Source of the DNA: DAOUJI01 sp965197415
Lineage (GTDB): Bacteria > Chloroflexota > Dehalococcoidia > Lucifugimonadales > JAGWBF01
DNA: 64,000 nt
Assembly (NCBI GenBank): GCA_965197415.1
Contig: OZ240207.1
Span: 1 to 64,000, forward strand
Reading direction: 5' to 3'
The position numbers and the translations under genes were made by a program. Shown piece by piece: positions 51,053 through 59,609 of this stretch. A model generated the notes under the pieces. The model had not been told where the DNA came from, ran no database searches, and saw only the letters and a list, made by a program, of their open reading frames with translations. Positions within the stretch are counted from its first letter, which is position 1, and each line of letters begins with the position of its first letter.

Positions 51053-51931
51053 TCAGCCCTGGGCCTGCCAGTTAGGGTGGATTGCCTGTAGCCCAAGCTG
51101 AGGCCAGGCGGCAGGGGCGCTGCATTTCTCCAGCCTCTCCTCTAACGGCAGCGAGTCGTCCCAGTTGTAGGCGATGATGCGCCTGCCGGTCCAATGGCTG
51201 GCCTCGTCGGAAGCAATCCAAACCACGGGCGCCTGCATCACTTCGGGTTGGATAAGAAGGTCTCGGTTGCCTCCCTCCGGCACCGCCACCATGTTGGTGG
51301 CCGTAGCGCCGCCCGGCGTAAGGACGTTGGCGGTGACTCCCGTCCCCTCCAGGTCCTGGGCCATGATGGCGACCAGGGCTTCGTGCCCGGCTTTGGATGG
51401 CCCGTACGGCGCGCCTCCCTTGCGCCACATGGTGTCCATGCTGGTGGTGACGCCGATTATGCGCCCGGATCCTTGTCGGATCATGTGGTCGGCGACGGCG
51501 TGGCACATGATGAACGGCCCGTTCAGGTTCACGGCCACAACCCGCAGCCAGCCCGAAGGCTCGATGTCCCAGAAATCGGCCCGTGTGCCGGAAGGGTCAG
51601 GAGAGGCGAACCCGCCGGAACGCAGCGTGATTCCCGCGTTGTTGACCAGGATGTGAAGTCCGCCCATCTCCCGGATGGTCCGCTCGACGGCCTGGCTGGC
51701 CGATTCTGGGTCCGTCACGTCGGCGATCATGGGCAGGACCGAGTCGTCGCCTCCCAACTCCCGCATGTCGTTGGACGACTGGTCCAGCCAGTCCTGGTTG
51801 ATGTCCAGCATTGCGACGCGTGCCCCAGCCCGCACCAGCCCTTCTGTGATGGCCCGCCCCATCCCGATGGGACTGGCTGCTCCCGTCACGATGGCGACTT
51901 TGCCTTGCAAGACTCCCTCTGACGTTGTCAT
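51053..51931 (-). CDS. SDR family oxidoreductase
   Basis: A 292-residue short-chain dehydrogenase. The cofactor motif GAASPIGMGRAIT is a longer variant of TGxxxGxG. NNAGITLRSGG matches the NNAG strand, and the catalytic Tyr-Lys pair is in YGPSKAGHEAL. It ends with DDSLPLEERL, an unusual tail. RBS GAGGAGCAGTCT. Stand-alone. Confidence 0.9.
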   Translation of the reverse strand: MTTSEGVLQGKVAIVTGAASPIGMGRAITEGLVRAGARVAMLDINQDWLDQSSNDMRELGGDDSVLPMIADVTDPESASQAVERTIREMGGLHILVNNAGITLRSGGFASPDPSGTRADFWDIEPSGWLRVVAVNLNGPFIMCHAVADHMIRQGSGRIIGVTTSMDTMWRKGGAPYGPSKAGHEALVAIMAQDLEGTGVTANVLTPGGATATNMVAVPEGGNRDLLIQPEVMQAPVVWIASDEASHWTGRRIIAYNWDDSLPLEERLEKCSAPAAWPQLGLQAIHPNWQAQG

Positions 51932-51952
51932 AGACTGCTCCTCACCTTACGT

Positions 51953-51980
51953 TTGTATTGCCCTGATTATATGCTAGATT
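51953..51980 (+). promoter_or_regulatory. Putative promoter of the DUF2779 gene
   Basis: TTGTAT (51953-51958), 16 bases, TAGATT (51975-51980), about 50 bases before the start. Confidence 0.35.
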
Positions 51981-52031
51981 ATCCGAAATGGGGCCTACAT
52001 ATAGTAGGTGACGGGCTAACGCACGGAGTTG

Positions 52032-53540
52032 ATGACGATGGCTCCTCGAACGGAACCTCAGCTTTCCAAGTCCAGGTACATGGCGGGCCTCCAGTGTCTG
52101 AAGCGGCTCTACCTGGAAACCTACCGCCGGGAGCTCGCCGACCCGGTGGGCCAGGCCCAGCAGGCGAGATTCGACACAGGGACAGCCGTGGGTGAGCTGG
52201 CCAGACAGCGGTTCCCAGGAGGCCGACTGGTTGCGGAGGAATATTACCGACACGAGCAGGCGGTGAGAACAACCAGGAGGTTGCTGCGCTTCGCCCCCGT
52301 CCCGCCTCTATACGAGGCCGCTTTCAGCTTCGAGGGAATCAGGACCAGGGTAGACGTGCTCCACAAAACCGGCGGGCCGGGGTTCGACATGGTGGAGGTG
52401 AAGTCCTCCACCAAGGTCAGTCCAGTGCACATCCCCGACGTAGCGATTCAGATGCACGTGTTGGAAGGGGTGGGCATTCCCGTGGACAGGGCCTGGCTTA
52501 TGCACGTCAACAACGGCTACGTCTACCAGGGAGGCCCCTACGATCTGGAGCAGCTGTTCTCCCTGGAGGACGTCACCGAGCGGGCTCGTGCCTTTGCCGC
52601 CGACAATGTCGAGGGCAACCTCGCTCAGATGTTGGAGGCCTTACAGCAAGACTCGGAACCAGACATAGAGACGGGCGGCCACTGCAACAAGCCGTACACG
52701 TGCTCGTTCTTCGGACACTGCCATCGGGATGAACCGGAGCATCCGGTCAGGCAACTGCCCCGACTAGGAGAGAAGTTGTGGGTCCGTCTGAGGGAGGCGG
52801 GCATCGGGGCGATAAGAGACGTCCCGGCGGACTTTCCCGGCCTCAATGATACCCATCGGCGAGTGCGTGAAAGCGTGGTCACAGAGCAGCCCTTTGTCGG
52901 CCCGGATCTCGGTGCAGCCCTTAACGAGATTGCTTGTCCGGTTAGCTTCATGGACTTTGAGACTATCGGGCCGGCCCTCCCGCTCTATGTCGGTACGAGG
53001 CCCTACCAGACGGTCCCCTTCCAATGGTCGCTGCATATACGGGATGCGGACGGGCTCATGACCCATCGGGAGTTTCTCAACGGTGACGCCGACGACCCCC
53101 GGGAACGTTTCGTGGTGAGTCTGCTGGACGCCGTGCCTCCAAAGGGCAGCGTAGTTGTGTACTCCAGTTACGAAAAGACCATTCTGACGGACATGGCGCG
53201 CCTGTTCCCTCAGTACGAAAGCCGCCTGGAGGCCTTATGCGCCCGGCTGTTCGACTTGTTGGAGGTTGTCAGAAGCCACTACTACCATCCTGGGTTTCAC
53301 GGCAGCTACTCACTGAAGTCGACCCTGCCAGCGTTGGCGCCGGACATGGCCTACACTGACCTGGATGTCCAGAGCGGAGAGGTCGCCTCTGTCGAATACG
53401 CCCGCATGATTGCCGAGGACACCCCAGAATTGGACAAGGCCCAGATCAGGGACGCGCTGCTGGCGTACTGCAAGAGGGACACGGAAGCCCTCGTCAGGGT
53501 GCTGGACGGGCTCCAAGCTGAAGCACGGGGGACAACCTAA
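52032..53540 (+). CDS. DUF2779 protein: Cas4/RecB-like nuclease plus DEDD exonuclease domain
   Basis: A 502-residue protein of the DUF2779/TM0106-like family. The first half resembles Cas4/RecB nucleases, with VEVKSSTKV as the catalytic lysine strand. Cysteines C22 (AGLQCLKRLYLE) and C-rich CNKPYTCSFFGHC would hold an iron-sulfur cluster. The second half starts MDFETIGPALPLY, an RNase H/DEDD-like exonuclease motif, and ends with ALLAYCKRDTEALVRVLDGL. Start ATG 52032 is used; TTG 52029 and ATG 52038 are options. Stand-alone; not next to Cas genes. Confidence 0.85.
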   Translation: MTMAPRTEPQLSKSRYMAGLQCLKRLYLETYRRELADPVGQAQQARFDTGTAVGELARQRFPGGRLVAEEYYRHEQAVRTTRRLLRFAPVPPLYEAAFSFEGIRTRVDVLHKTGGPGFDMVEVKSSTKVSPVHIPDVAIQMHVLEGVGIPVDRAWLMHVNNGYVYQGGPYDLEQLFSLEDVTERARAFAADNVEGNLAQMLEALQQDSEPDIETGGHCNKPYTCSFFGHCHRDEPEHPVRQLPRLGEKLWVRLREAGIGAIRDVPADFPGLNDTHRRVRESVVTEQPFVGPDLGAALNEIACPVSFMDFETIGPALPLYVGTRPYQTVPFQWSLHIRDADGLMTHREFLNGDADDPRERFVVSLLDAVPPKGSVVVYSSYEKTILTDMARLFPQYESRLEALCARLFDLLEVVRSHYYHPGFHGSYSLKSTLPALAPDMAYTDLDVQSGEVASVEYARMIAEDTPELDKAQIRDALLAYCKRDTEALVRVLDGLQAEARGTT

Positions 53541-53573
53541 ACCGGAGCGTGAAGGTTCTTGGTTTCGCCGGGT

Positions 53574-54461
53574 CTACCGGGCAGGGATGTAGTCGGAGAA
53601 CCAGTCCAGGCTCTCCGCCATGACCTCGCCCAGGGCCGGCTCCTGGTAGACCTCGTAGTGGCCATAGCCCTTGAGCGTCACCAGCTTCTTGGGTTCGCCG
53701 GCGCGGTTGAACAGCTCCTGAGACTCCTCCGGGAGTACGATGCGGTCGTCGTCGGTGGTGATGAAGAGGATGGGCCTGGGAGAAATCTTGTCCACAATCC
53801 ACTCTGGGTGGAAGCCAAGGGTCTCGTCTACGTACTCCATTGGCAGGGAGTTTATGGCGGAAGGGTTGTTCCTGCGCGCCGCCATAGAGAGTTCCAGGGA
53901 CTGGCGGTCCGGCAGCAGGATGTAGTTCCGGTCGGCCATCTCAGATTCGCCGGTCAGGGCCCGCTGCTCCCGGTCCCGTTTGGAGTGTTCCAGCAGGTCG
54001 AACCACTCGTCCACCCGCCTCACGCGGCTCATCCAGCGTATGCCGTCGCCTACACCCACCACGCTCACGATGCATTTGGCCCTTGAGTCTACGGCCCCCA
54101 CCCACGACACCGTGGCGCCGCCGTAGCTCGTTCCGTAGAGTCCTATCCTCTCCGGGTCCACCTCCGGTTGAAGACCCAGGAAGGTCATGGCGGCCTGGAC
54201 GTCCGCAACCCTGCTGTAGGGGGCAAGGCGGCTCCGCTGGCCTTCACTGTCGCCCCATCCCTTGTAGTCGAAGGTCATGGCAACATATCCGGCTTTGTTC
54301 AGATAGGCGGCGTTGTCGGGCAAATACAGGTCCTTGACCCCGGTGTATCCGTGGCAGAGAAGGACCGCTCCCCTTCTCTCTCCGGGCTCCATGTCGTCGG
54401 GGGTGTAGACGTCTCCGACCAGCATGATGCCTTCACTGTAGAATGTCACGGCGCGTTTCAA
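53574..54461 (-). CDS. Alpha/beta hydrolase
   Basis: A 295-residue serine hydrolase of the dienelactone hydrolase/X-Pro peptidase-like type: HGYTGVKDLYLP, then DYKGWGDSEGQRSR, the nucleophile elbow GTSYGGA, the acid in FITTDDDRIV, and the histidine in GYGHYEVY. Start is TTG 54461 because GGAGGAG sits five bases upstream; a longer frame runs over the divergent PAC2 promoter and is not believed. Length is normal. Confidence 0.88.
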   Translation of the reverse strand: MKRAVTFYSEGIMLVGDVYTPDDMEPGERRGAVLLCHGYTGVKDLYLPDNAAYLNKAGYVAMTFDYKGWGDSEGQRSRLAPYSRVADVQAAMTFLGLQPEVDPERIGLYGTSYGGATVSWVGAVDSRAKCIVSVVGVGDGIRWMSRVRRVDEWFDLLEHSKRDREQRALTGESEMADRNYILLPDRQSLELSMAARRNNPSAINSLPMEYVDETLGFHPEWIVDKISPRPILFITTDDDRIVLPEESQELFNRAGEPKKLVTLKGYGHYEVYQEPALGEVMAESLDWFSDYIPAR

Positions 54462-54627
54462 CTTCTCTCCTCCATAGTTCGCCTTGGGATGGGGCGGCTT
54501 GGGAATGGCGCCTGGGATGCATGGCTGATTGCCCGCAGAAGTATAGCACAGGAGGATTGGGCGTCTGACATAACGTAATGCCGCCCAACCCTTGAAAAAC
54601 ACGCTTGGGCCTGCCAAGATAAGGGTC

Positions 54628-55518
54628 ATGCGAATAGGCCTCTTCGAGTTCAACGAACCCCTCCCGGAGCTAAACGAGCCACATGCCATTTCGATCTTGC
54701 GTCCCTGGGTGAACGTGGGCAGGGTCGGAACTCTGTCGCTTACCCGTCTGGAGCGGCACTTCTCGGCCAAGAGTCTGGGCAAGCTTTTCAGGCCGGGGAT
54801 GGTCTATGACTTCACGCGCTATCGGCCCCGGTCCCGACTTGTCGGGGACCGGCGCGAGATGACCATACCCAACAGCACCGTGAGCTATTCACAGCGGGAC
54901 AACGGCCCTGACTTGCTCTTCATGAACCTGCGGGAACCTCACCTGATGGGCGAGGACTACGTGGACTCGGTGCTGGAGATGCTGGGGACGTTGGGCGCCA
55001 AACGCTACTGCATGATTGGCGGAATGTACGATGTGGTGCCCCACACTCGCCCGCTGCTGGTGTCCGGTGCGAGCACGGGAAGCCAGGCCTCAGCCGACGC
55101 CGAGAGGATGAAGCTGCAACCCAGCAGCTACCAGGGCCCTACCAGCATCATGTCCCTCATAGGCCAGGAAGCCGCCAAGCGGGGCATGGAAAACATGAGC
55201 TTCGTGGTCCACCTACCCCAGTACGTTCAACTGGAAGAGGACTACGCGGGAGTGGCCCGGCTAATGGAGATGGTCTGCTCCCTGTATGGCCTTCCGGAGC
55301 ATCTGGCGGACAAGGAGAGAGGTGAGCGGCAGTATCGCGAGCTAACGTCCGCTGTTCAGAGAAACCCGGAGCTTCAGGACATCCTGTCCCAACTGGAGCG
55401 GCAGTACGATTCTCGCTCCCAGCGGGAGGCTGAGGATGAAGAGTTGCCCCCGCTGTCTTCCGAGGTGGAACGGTTTCTCAGGGAAGTGGGAGACCTGGGC
55501 GAAGAGGAGAACTCCTAA
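54628..55518 (+). CDS. PAC2 family protein (paralog 2)
   Basis: A 296-residue PAC2 protein starting at ATG 54628, aligned with the N-terminus of the paralog at 13610-14518: MRIGLFEFNEPLPELNEPHA and MVYDFTRYRPRSR. It also keeps TIPNSTVSYSQRDNGPDLLFMNLREPH, DSVLEMLGTLGAKRYCMIG, SSYQGPTSIMSLI and VHLPQYVQLEEDYAGVARLME. Its tail is charged, and the TAA stop overlaps ispH by 4 bases in convergent order. Two diverged PAC2 copies in one 64-kb window suggest a heteromeric complex; that is inference. Confidence 0.8.
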   Translation: MRIGLFEFNEPLPELNEPHAISILRPWVNVGRVGTLSLTRLERHFSAKSLGKLFRPGMVYDFTRYRPRSRLVGDRREMTIPNSTVSYSQRDNGPDLLFMNLREPHLMGEDYVDSVLEMLGTLGAKRYCMIGGMYDVVPHTRPLLVSGASTGSQASADAERMKLQPSSYQGPTSIMSLIGQEAAKRGMENMSFVVHLPQYVQLEEDYAGVARLMEMVCSLYGLPEHLADKERGERQYRELTSAVQRNPELQDILSQLERQYDSRSQREAEDEELPPLSSEVERFLREVGDLGEEENS

Positions 55519-56423
55519 CTTACGCCCCTCAGCTCCTTCGGCAAAACAAAGGAGACGTTCTCCTCTACACCGTCGATAGTGGTCACCGATATTGGATGCA
55601 GGGCGGTGATCACCGCGTCGACGAGGTTCTCGGGAGTTGACGCTCCAGACGTTACGCCCACCCTTGCTACGTTTTCGAACCACGACTCGTCAATTTCCTC
55701 GGGCCCGTTGATAAGATAGGCCGGAGTGCCCCGCGCCTCCACCACTTCCCGGAGCCGGTTGCAGTTAGAGCTGTTCTGGGCGCCAATCACCAGTACCGCG
55801 TCCACCTGACGGGCCAGAGCTTTGGCCGCCTCCTGGCGGTTTGTTGTTGCGTAGCAAATATCGGCCCGGGTTATTGCGTCGGGAAAGGCCGTGCTGATTT
55901 GGTCCACCGTTTCCTTGGTGTCGTCCACGGAAAGAGTGGTCTGGGTCAGCACGACTACAGGTGTGTCCCTGTTCCAGGAGGGAAACTCCATGTTGTCCCG
56001 CTCGTCCATCAGAGCCATGGGGACCTGGCCCATGGTGCCTCGGACTTCCTGGTGTCCTCGGTGGCCCACGAGGACCACTTTGCGGCCCTCCTTATGGTAC
56101 TTTTTGGCTTCGTTGTGGACTCTTGTGACCAGGGGGCAGGTGGCGTCTATGACCTTGAGATTTCGTGAGGACGCCTTCTCGAAGTCTCCGGGAGGAGAGC
56201 CGTGGGCGGAGAAGACGACGACGGACTCTTCCGGTATCTCTTCCACGTCCTCCACCGTAACGGCGCCCTTGTTTTCCAGGCTAGCCACGACGTAAGGGTT
56301 GTGGACGATCTCGTGCTTCACGTAGACGGGAGCGCCGAACTTCTTGAGGCACAGTTCCACTATGTCCACTGCGCGCACCACTCCGGCGCAGAACCCCCTG
56401 GGCAAGGCCAGAATAACTTCCAT
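55515..56423 (-). CDS. ispH: 4-hydroxy-3-methylbut-2-enyl diphosphate reductase
   Basis: A 302-residue Fe-S enzyme that makes IPP and DMAPP at the last step of the MEP isoprenoid pathway. The three cluster cysteines are C12 (RGFCAGV), C96 (DATCPLV) and C190 (DICYATTNRQ). HEIVHNPYVV and FSAHGSPP carry conserved active-site residues, and VGVTSGASTPENLV is near the end. It is the only MEP gene here. It supplies prenyl substrates for the synthase at 44850. RBS GGAGGAGG. Confidence 0.95.
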   Translation of the reverse strand: MEVILALPRGFCAGVVRAVDIVELCLKKFGAPVYVKHEIVHNPYVVASLENKGAVTVEDVEEIPEESVVVFSAHGSPPGDFEKASSRNLKVIDATCPLVTRVHNEAKKYHKEGRKVVLVGHRGHQEVRGTMGQVPMALMDERDNMEFPSWNRDTPVVVLTQTTLSVDDTKETVDQISTAFPDAITRADICYATTNRQEAAKALARQVDAVLVIGAQNSSNCNRLREVVEARGTPAYLINGPEEIDESWFENVARVGVTSGASTPENLVDAVITALHPISVTTIDGVEENVSFVLPKELRGVS

Positions 56424-56455
56424 TCGGCGGCCCCTCCTCCGTTTATTGCGAGGCC

Positions 56456-56461
56456 ATTATA
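56456..56461 (-). promoter_or_regulatory. Putative -10 element of ispH promoter
   Basis: A perfect TATAAT on the minus strand, 33 bases upstream of the ispH ATG. TTGCAA lies only 12 bases upstream of it, too close for a standard -35. Confidence 0.35.
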
Positions 56462-56567
56462 TCCTATGGCCTCTTGCAAGCCCAAATCGACTGGCTAGAC
56501 TCGAGCGTGAGCCGACCTGAAGGCTGTTGTCCTGGTTCAGGCTGGAAACCCGGCCCAACGGGTTTCA

Positions 56568-56597
56568 TTGACACTAAATTCCGCCCGATGTTAACAT
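56568..56597 (+). promoter_or_regulatory. Putative promoter of the nuo operon
   Basis: TTGACA (56568-56573), 18 bases, TAACAT (56592-56597), 126 bases before nuoA. Confidence 0.5.
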
Positions 56598-56723
56598 GAG
56601 GCCCGAATCGGGGCGGGTAGAGTGCCGTCTCGAGGGATAAGAACCGGGGGTGTGGGGCGCCCTTTTGACCTGCAGCCCTCTTCATTGAAATTCATGGCCG
56701 TTTAAGTTTGCGAGACGCGGCGA

Positions 56724-57095
56724 ATGCCTGAAGATTTTGACTTCCGCTGGGCGGCGGTAATCCTGTCGCTCATTATAGGACTCCTGGCCATCGGCGGCAT
56801 GTTCGCCGCGTCGGCTTTCATATCGTCCAGGCGCAAGTCGGCGGTTAAACTCACTCCCTACGAATGCGGAATTCCGGCTGCTCCCTTCCGATGGTCGCAA
56901 ATCAACCTCAGGTACTACGTATTTGCAATACTTTTCTTGATATTCGACGTCGAGGCCGTGTTCCTGTTTCCCTGGGCGGTCGTCTTCCTGGACGTCAGCG
57001 ACGTGGCCTTCTACGCAATGCTGATATTTCTCGGCGTGTTGGGATTCGCCATACTCTACGGTTGGCGAAAAGGAGTCCTTGAGTGGTCGAGATAA
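56724..57095 (+). CDS. nuoA: NADH-quinone oxidoreductase subunit A
   Basis: A 123-residue membrane subunit of complex I with three helices: RWAAVILSLIIGLLAIGGMFAASAF, YYVFAILFLIFDVEAVFLFPWAVVFL, and FYAMLIFLGVLGFAILYGW. The signature KLTPYECGIPA is present. It begins the operon and overlaps nuoB by 13 bases. Confidence 0.95.
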   Translation: MPEDFDFRWAAVILSLIIGLLAIGGMFAASAFISSRRKSAVKLTPYECGIPAAPFRWSQINLRYYVFAILFLIFDVEAVFLFPWAVVFLDVSDVAFYAMLIFLGVLGFAILYGWRKGVLEWSR

Positions 57096-57631
57096 ACCCC
57101 ATCTACAGTGGCGCCACAGGCGAGGGGAAAGGCAACACACCTGGGCCTAGTCTGTTCGACCGGGCGATGCCGGGCGTGGTCACGGCCAATGCCGAACAGC
57201 TTTTCGCGATGGCCCGGAAGTCGTCTCTTTGGACTCTGACGTTCGGACTGGCATGTTGCGCCATAGAGATGATGTCCACCTACATGGCCCACCATGACCT
57301 GGACCGTTTCGGTGTCGTCACCTGGCCTTCTCCCCGCCAATCCGACGTGATGATAGTCGCCGGGACGGTGGTAAAGAAGATGGGCGAGCCTATAAAGCTC
57401 CTGTACGAGCAGATGCCCGAGCCCAAGTGGGTTATCGCTATGGGCAGCTGCGCCACCAACGGGGGCCCTTACTACCGCTCCTACTCGGTGGTAATGGGAG
57501 TGGACCACATCATTCCCGTCGACGTGTACGTGCCTGGGTGCCCGCCAAGGCCTGAAGCTCTCATGCAGGGCATCCTGAAGCTGCAAGAAAAAATTATGAG
57601 GGATTCCAAAACCAGTGGCGGAAAGGCCTAG
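57083..57631 (+). CDS. nuoB: NADH-quinone oxidoreductase subunit B
   Basis: A 182-residue peripheral subunit that holds cluster N2, the final electron relay to quinone. Cysteines C58 and C59 (LACCAIEMM), GSCATNGGPYY and VPGCPPRPEAL provide the ligands. The start is GTG within the end of nuoA. Length is normal. Confidence 0.95.
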   Translation: MVEINPIYSGATGEGKGNTPGPSLFDRAMPGVVTANAEQLFAMARKSSLWTLTFGLACCAIEMMSTYMAHHDLDRFGVVTWPSPRQSDVMIVAGTVVKKMGEPIKLLYEQMPEPKWVIAMGSCATNGGPYYRSYSVVMGVDHIIPVDVYVPGCPPRPEALMQGILKLQEKIMRDSKTSGGKA

Positions 57632-57661
57632 TTCCTTCAATCAAACCGCCTCTTCTTCTCT

Positions 57662-57694
57662 CCCTCTCCACCCGGGAGAGGGCCGGGGTGAGGG
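57662..57694 (+). repeat. Dispersed hairpin element inside the nuoB-nuoC junction
   Basis: CCCTCTCC (57662-57669) with GGAGAGGG (57675-57682), then CCGGGGTGAGGGG. It matches the element at 50416. It falls in frame, so a naive nuoC call would include it as protein. Confidence 0.7.
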
Positions 57695-57755
57695 GGGCGC
57701 CCATTCCCAAACGGGCGAGTCCCCTGACTCCGGGGGCGAAGCCGCTCTAAGCGGC

Positions 57756-58211
57756 ATGGCCCAGGCATTGCTCGACCTTGCCCTGGAAGCTCTTCAGGAA
57801 CTCTCTCCGGTCCCTGACGCCGTCGACAGCCGCCCACAGATTACCCTGAAGCCTTCCGAAATAGTGGAGGCCTGCCGCATCCTGAAAGACGCTCCTGGTC
57901 TGTCATTCAAAATGCTGCTTTGCCTGGCTGGAGTCGACTACGAGGAACGGTTCGAGGTGGTCTACGTGCTCCTATCGCTGGAGCATGAAAACACGCTGGT
58001 CATCAAGGTTGAATTGCCCTACGACGACCCGCGAGTTCTCACCGTCACGCCCGTCTGGCGGGCCGCCGGATGGTACGAACGGGAGGCCCACGACCTGTTT
58101 GGAATAGTCTTCGAAGGCAACCCGGACCTTTCCCCCCTGGTGCTCTACGAGGGATTTGAAGGACACCCGGGAAGGAAATCTTTTCCGTTCCATGAGTACG
58201 CCGAATATTAG
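57756..58211 (+). CDS. nuoC: NADH-quinone oxidoreductase subunit C
   Basis: A 151-residue hydrophilic subunit. ATG 57756 (MAQALLDLALEALQEL) is preferred to an in-frame GTG at 57615, because the 47 codons between encode the dispersed repeat and low-complexity sequence. The core has CLAGVDYEERFEVVYVLLSLEH, VTPVWRAAGWYEREAHDLFGIVFEGNPDL and GHPGRKSFPFHEYAEY; the WxEREaxDlFGi motif is diagnostic. RBS for ATG 57756 is weak, so the exact start is uncertain. Confidence 0.85.
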   Translation: MAQALLDLALEALQELSPVPDAVDSRPQITLKPSEIVEACRILKDAPGLSFKMLLCLAGVDYEERFEVVYVLLSLEHENTLVIKVELPYDDPRVLTVTPVWRAAGWYEREAHDLFGIVFEGNPDLSPLVLYEGFEGHPGRKSFPFHEYAEY

Positions 58212-58461
58212 ACCTAAGAAGGTGGTTCTCACCGCCCGCATCCACATATCGGAGGAAACCGCTGTGGCGTTGCTGGAACCCCTGTCTCTGGAAGGGGCGG
58301 GGACGACCTTGTCCGAGGCGCAAGAGGACTTGGTGCAGAAGTTGTCCGCATGGATTCAGGAAAACGATGGTCGCGGTGAGTTGGAGCAGGCGCTATCAGA
58401 GGCCGGGTACAAGGGAGTGGACGAGGATACGGAAGTGCACCTGGAGTTCACGGAAGGATAG
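58192..58461 (+). CDS. Small protein gene between nuoC and nuoD
   Basis: An 89-residue protein starting at ATG 58192, overlapping nuoC by 20 bases. It reads MSTPNIRPKKVVLTARIHIS, then VALLEPLSLEGAGTTLSEAQEDLVQKLSAWIQENDGRGELEQALSEAG and HLEFTEG. The TLSEAQEDLVQKLSAWI helix weakly recalls HicB-like antitoxin folds. It is not a known complex I subunit. Codon use is like its neighbours. Confidence 0.6.
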   Translation: MSTPNIRPKKVVLTARIHISEETAVALLEPLSLEGAGTTLSEAQEDLVQKLSAWIQENDGRGELEQALSEAGYKGVDEDTEVHLEFTEG

Positions 58462-58472
58462 AGCCGTAATTC

Positions 58473-59600
58473 ATGGTTGACGCACAACGCAGTCTGGAGA
58501 TAGATGCCGAGCCCCTGGAGATGGTGGTCAACATGGGGCCGCAGCACCCCTCGACCCACGGGGTGTTCAGGATGGTCCTGTGGGTGGACGGCGAGAAGAT
58601 AGTCAAGGTGGAACCCTACATAGGCTATCTCCACCGCGGTTCGGAGAAGCTGTGCGAGGGAGAGCAGTACCATCAGGTGGTCACCCTGTTCGACCGCCTG
58701 GACTACATATCCAACTTCAACAACGAGCTAGTGTACGTGAGGGCTGTGGAGAAGCTGATGGGACTCGAAGTCCCGGACCGGGCCGAATACATACGCATCA
58801 TTCTCTGCGAGCTCAACCGGATAGCCTCCCATCTGCTGTTCGTAGGCACCATCGGCCTGGACGCCGGAGCCATGACGCCGATCATGTTCTCATTCCGTGG
58901 CAGGGAGCGCCTCCAGGCTGTGTTCGAGGCGGTCAGCGGCGCCCGCATGATGCACAACCACTTCCGCGTAGGAGGCGTGAAAGAGGACTTGCCGGACAAC
59001 TTCCAGGAGTTGATGGACGGGTTGATGGTGGACCTGAAGGCCGACATCGAGGAGTGTGACCAGCTTCTGACCTACAACGAAGTGTTCGTTGCACGGTGCA
59101 AGAACGTGGGGAGCATCAGCGCCGCCGACGCCATCGACTACGGTATGACCGGCCCGTGCCTCAGAGCCTGCGGAGTGCCTTACGACGTGCGGAAGGCCGA
59201 ACCTTACTCCCTGTACGACCGTCTAGACTTCCGGATTCCCACCGGCATAGACGGGGACTCCTGGGAGCGCTACTACGTGAGGCTCCAGGAGATGTACCAG
59301 TCCTACAGCATTGTCCAGCAGGCCATGGAGCAGATGGAACCGGGTCCCATCTCTACGATGGGCCGCAGGCTGATACGGCCCCCCAAGGGCGACGTATACG
59401 TGCGCTCGGAAAATCCCCGTGGGGAGATAGGCGTGTATCTGGTCAGCGACGGCACCGACAAGCCCTACCGCTTGAAGGTCCGTCCCCCTTCATTCTGCAA
59501 CCTGAGCGCGTTGGAGCACATGCTGGATGGCGCCTGGGTTGCCGACTCCGTTGTAATACTGGGTTCCCTGGACATAGTTCTGGGAGAGGTGGATAGGTAG
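58473..59600 (+). CDS. nuoD: NADH-quinone oxidoreductase subunit D
   Basis: A 375-residue subunit forming most of the quinone site. It opens MVVNMGPQHPSTHGVFRMVLW, has GYLHRGSEKLCE and YDRLDFRIPTGIDGDSWERYYVR, and ends LGSLDIVLGEVDR. Quinone-site residues H38-like (GPQHPSTHG) and the conserved Tyr are in place. Length is normal for a NuoD not fused to NuoC. Confidence 0.95.
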   Translation: MVDAQRSLEIDAEPLEMVVNMGPQHPSTHGVFRMVLWVDGEKIVKVEPYIGYLHRGSEKLCEGEQYHQVVTLFDRLDYISNFNNELVYVRAVEKLMGLEVPDRAEYIRIILCELNRIASHLLFVGTIGLDAGAMTPIMFSFRGRERLQAVFEAVSGARMMHNHFRVGGVKEDLPDNFQELMDGLMVDLKADIEECDQLLTYNEVFVARCKNVGSISAADAIDYGMTGPCLRACGVPYDVRKAEPYSLYDRLDFRIPTGIDGDSWERYYVRLQEMYQSYSIVQQAMEQMEPGPISTMGRRLIRPPKGDVYVRSENPRGEIGVYLVSDGTDKPYRLKVRPPSFCNLSALEHMLDGAWVADSVVILGSLDIVLGEVDR

Positions 59601-59609
59601 GCCGCCGCA

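Larger units (their letters stand above)
56424..56723. other. 300-base divergent region between ispH and nuoA
   Basis: It holds a putative promoter for each side and about 120 bases of untranslated leader before nuoA. No gene or RNA is evident. Confidence 0.5.

Noticed and set aside
57615..57755. N-terminal extension of nuoC
   Set aside because: The 47 codons are the dispersed repeat plus low-complexity sequence, so the later ATG is preferred.
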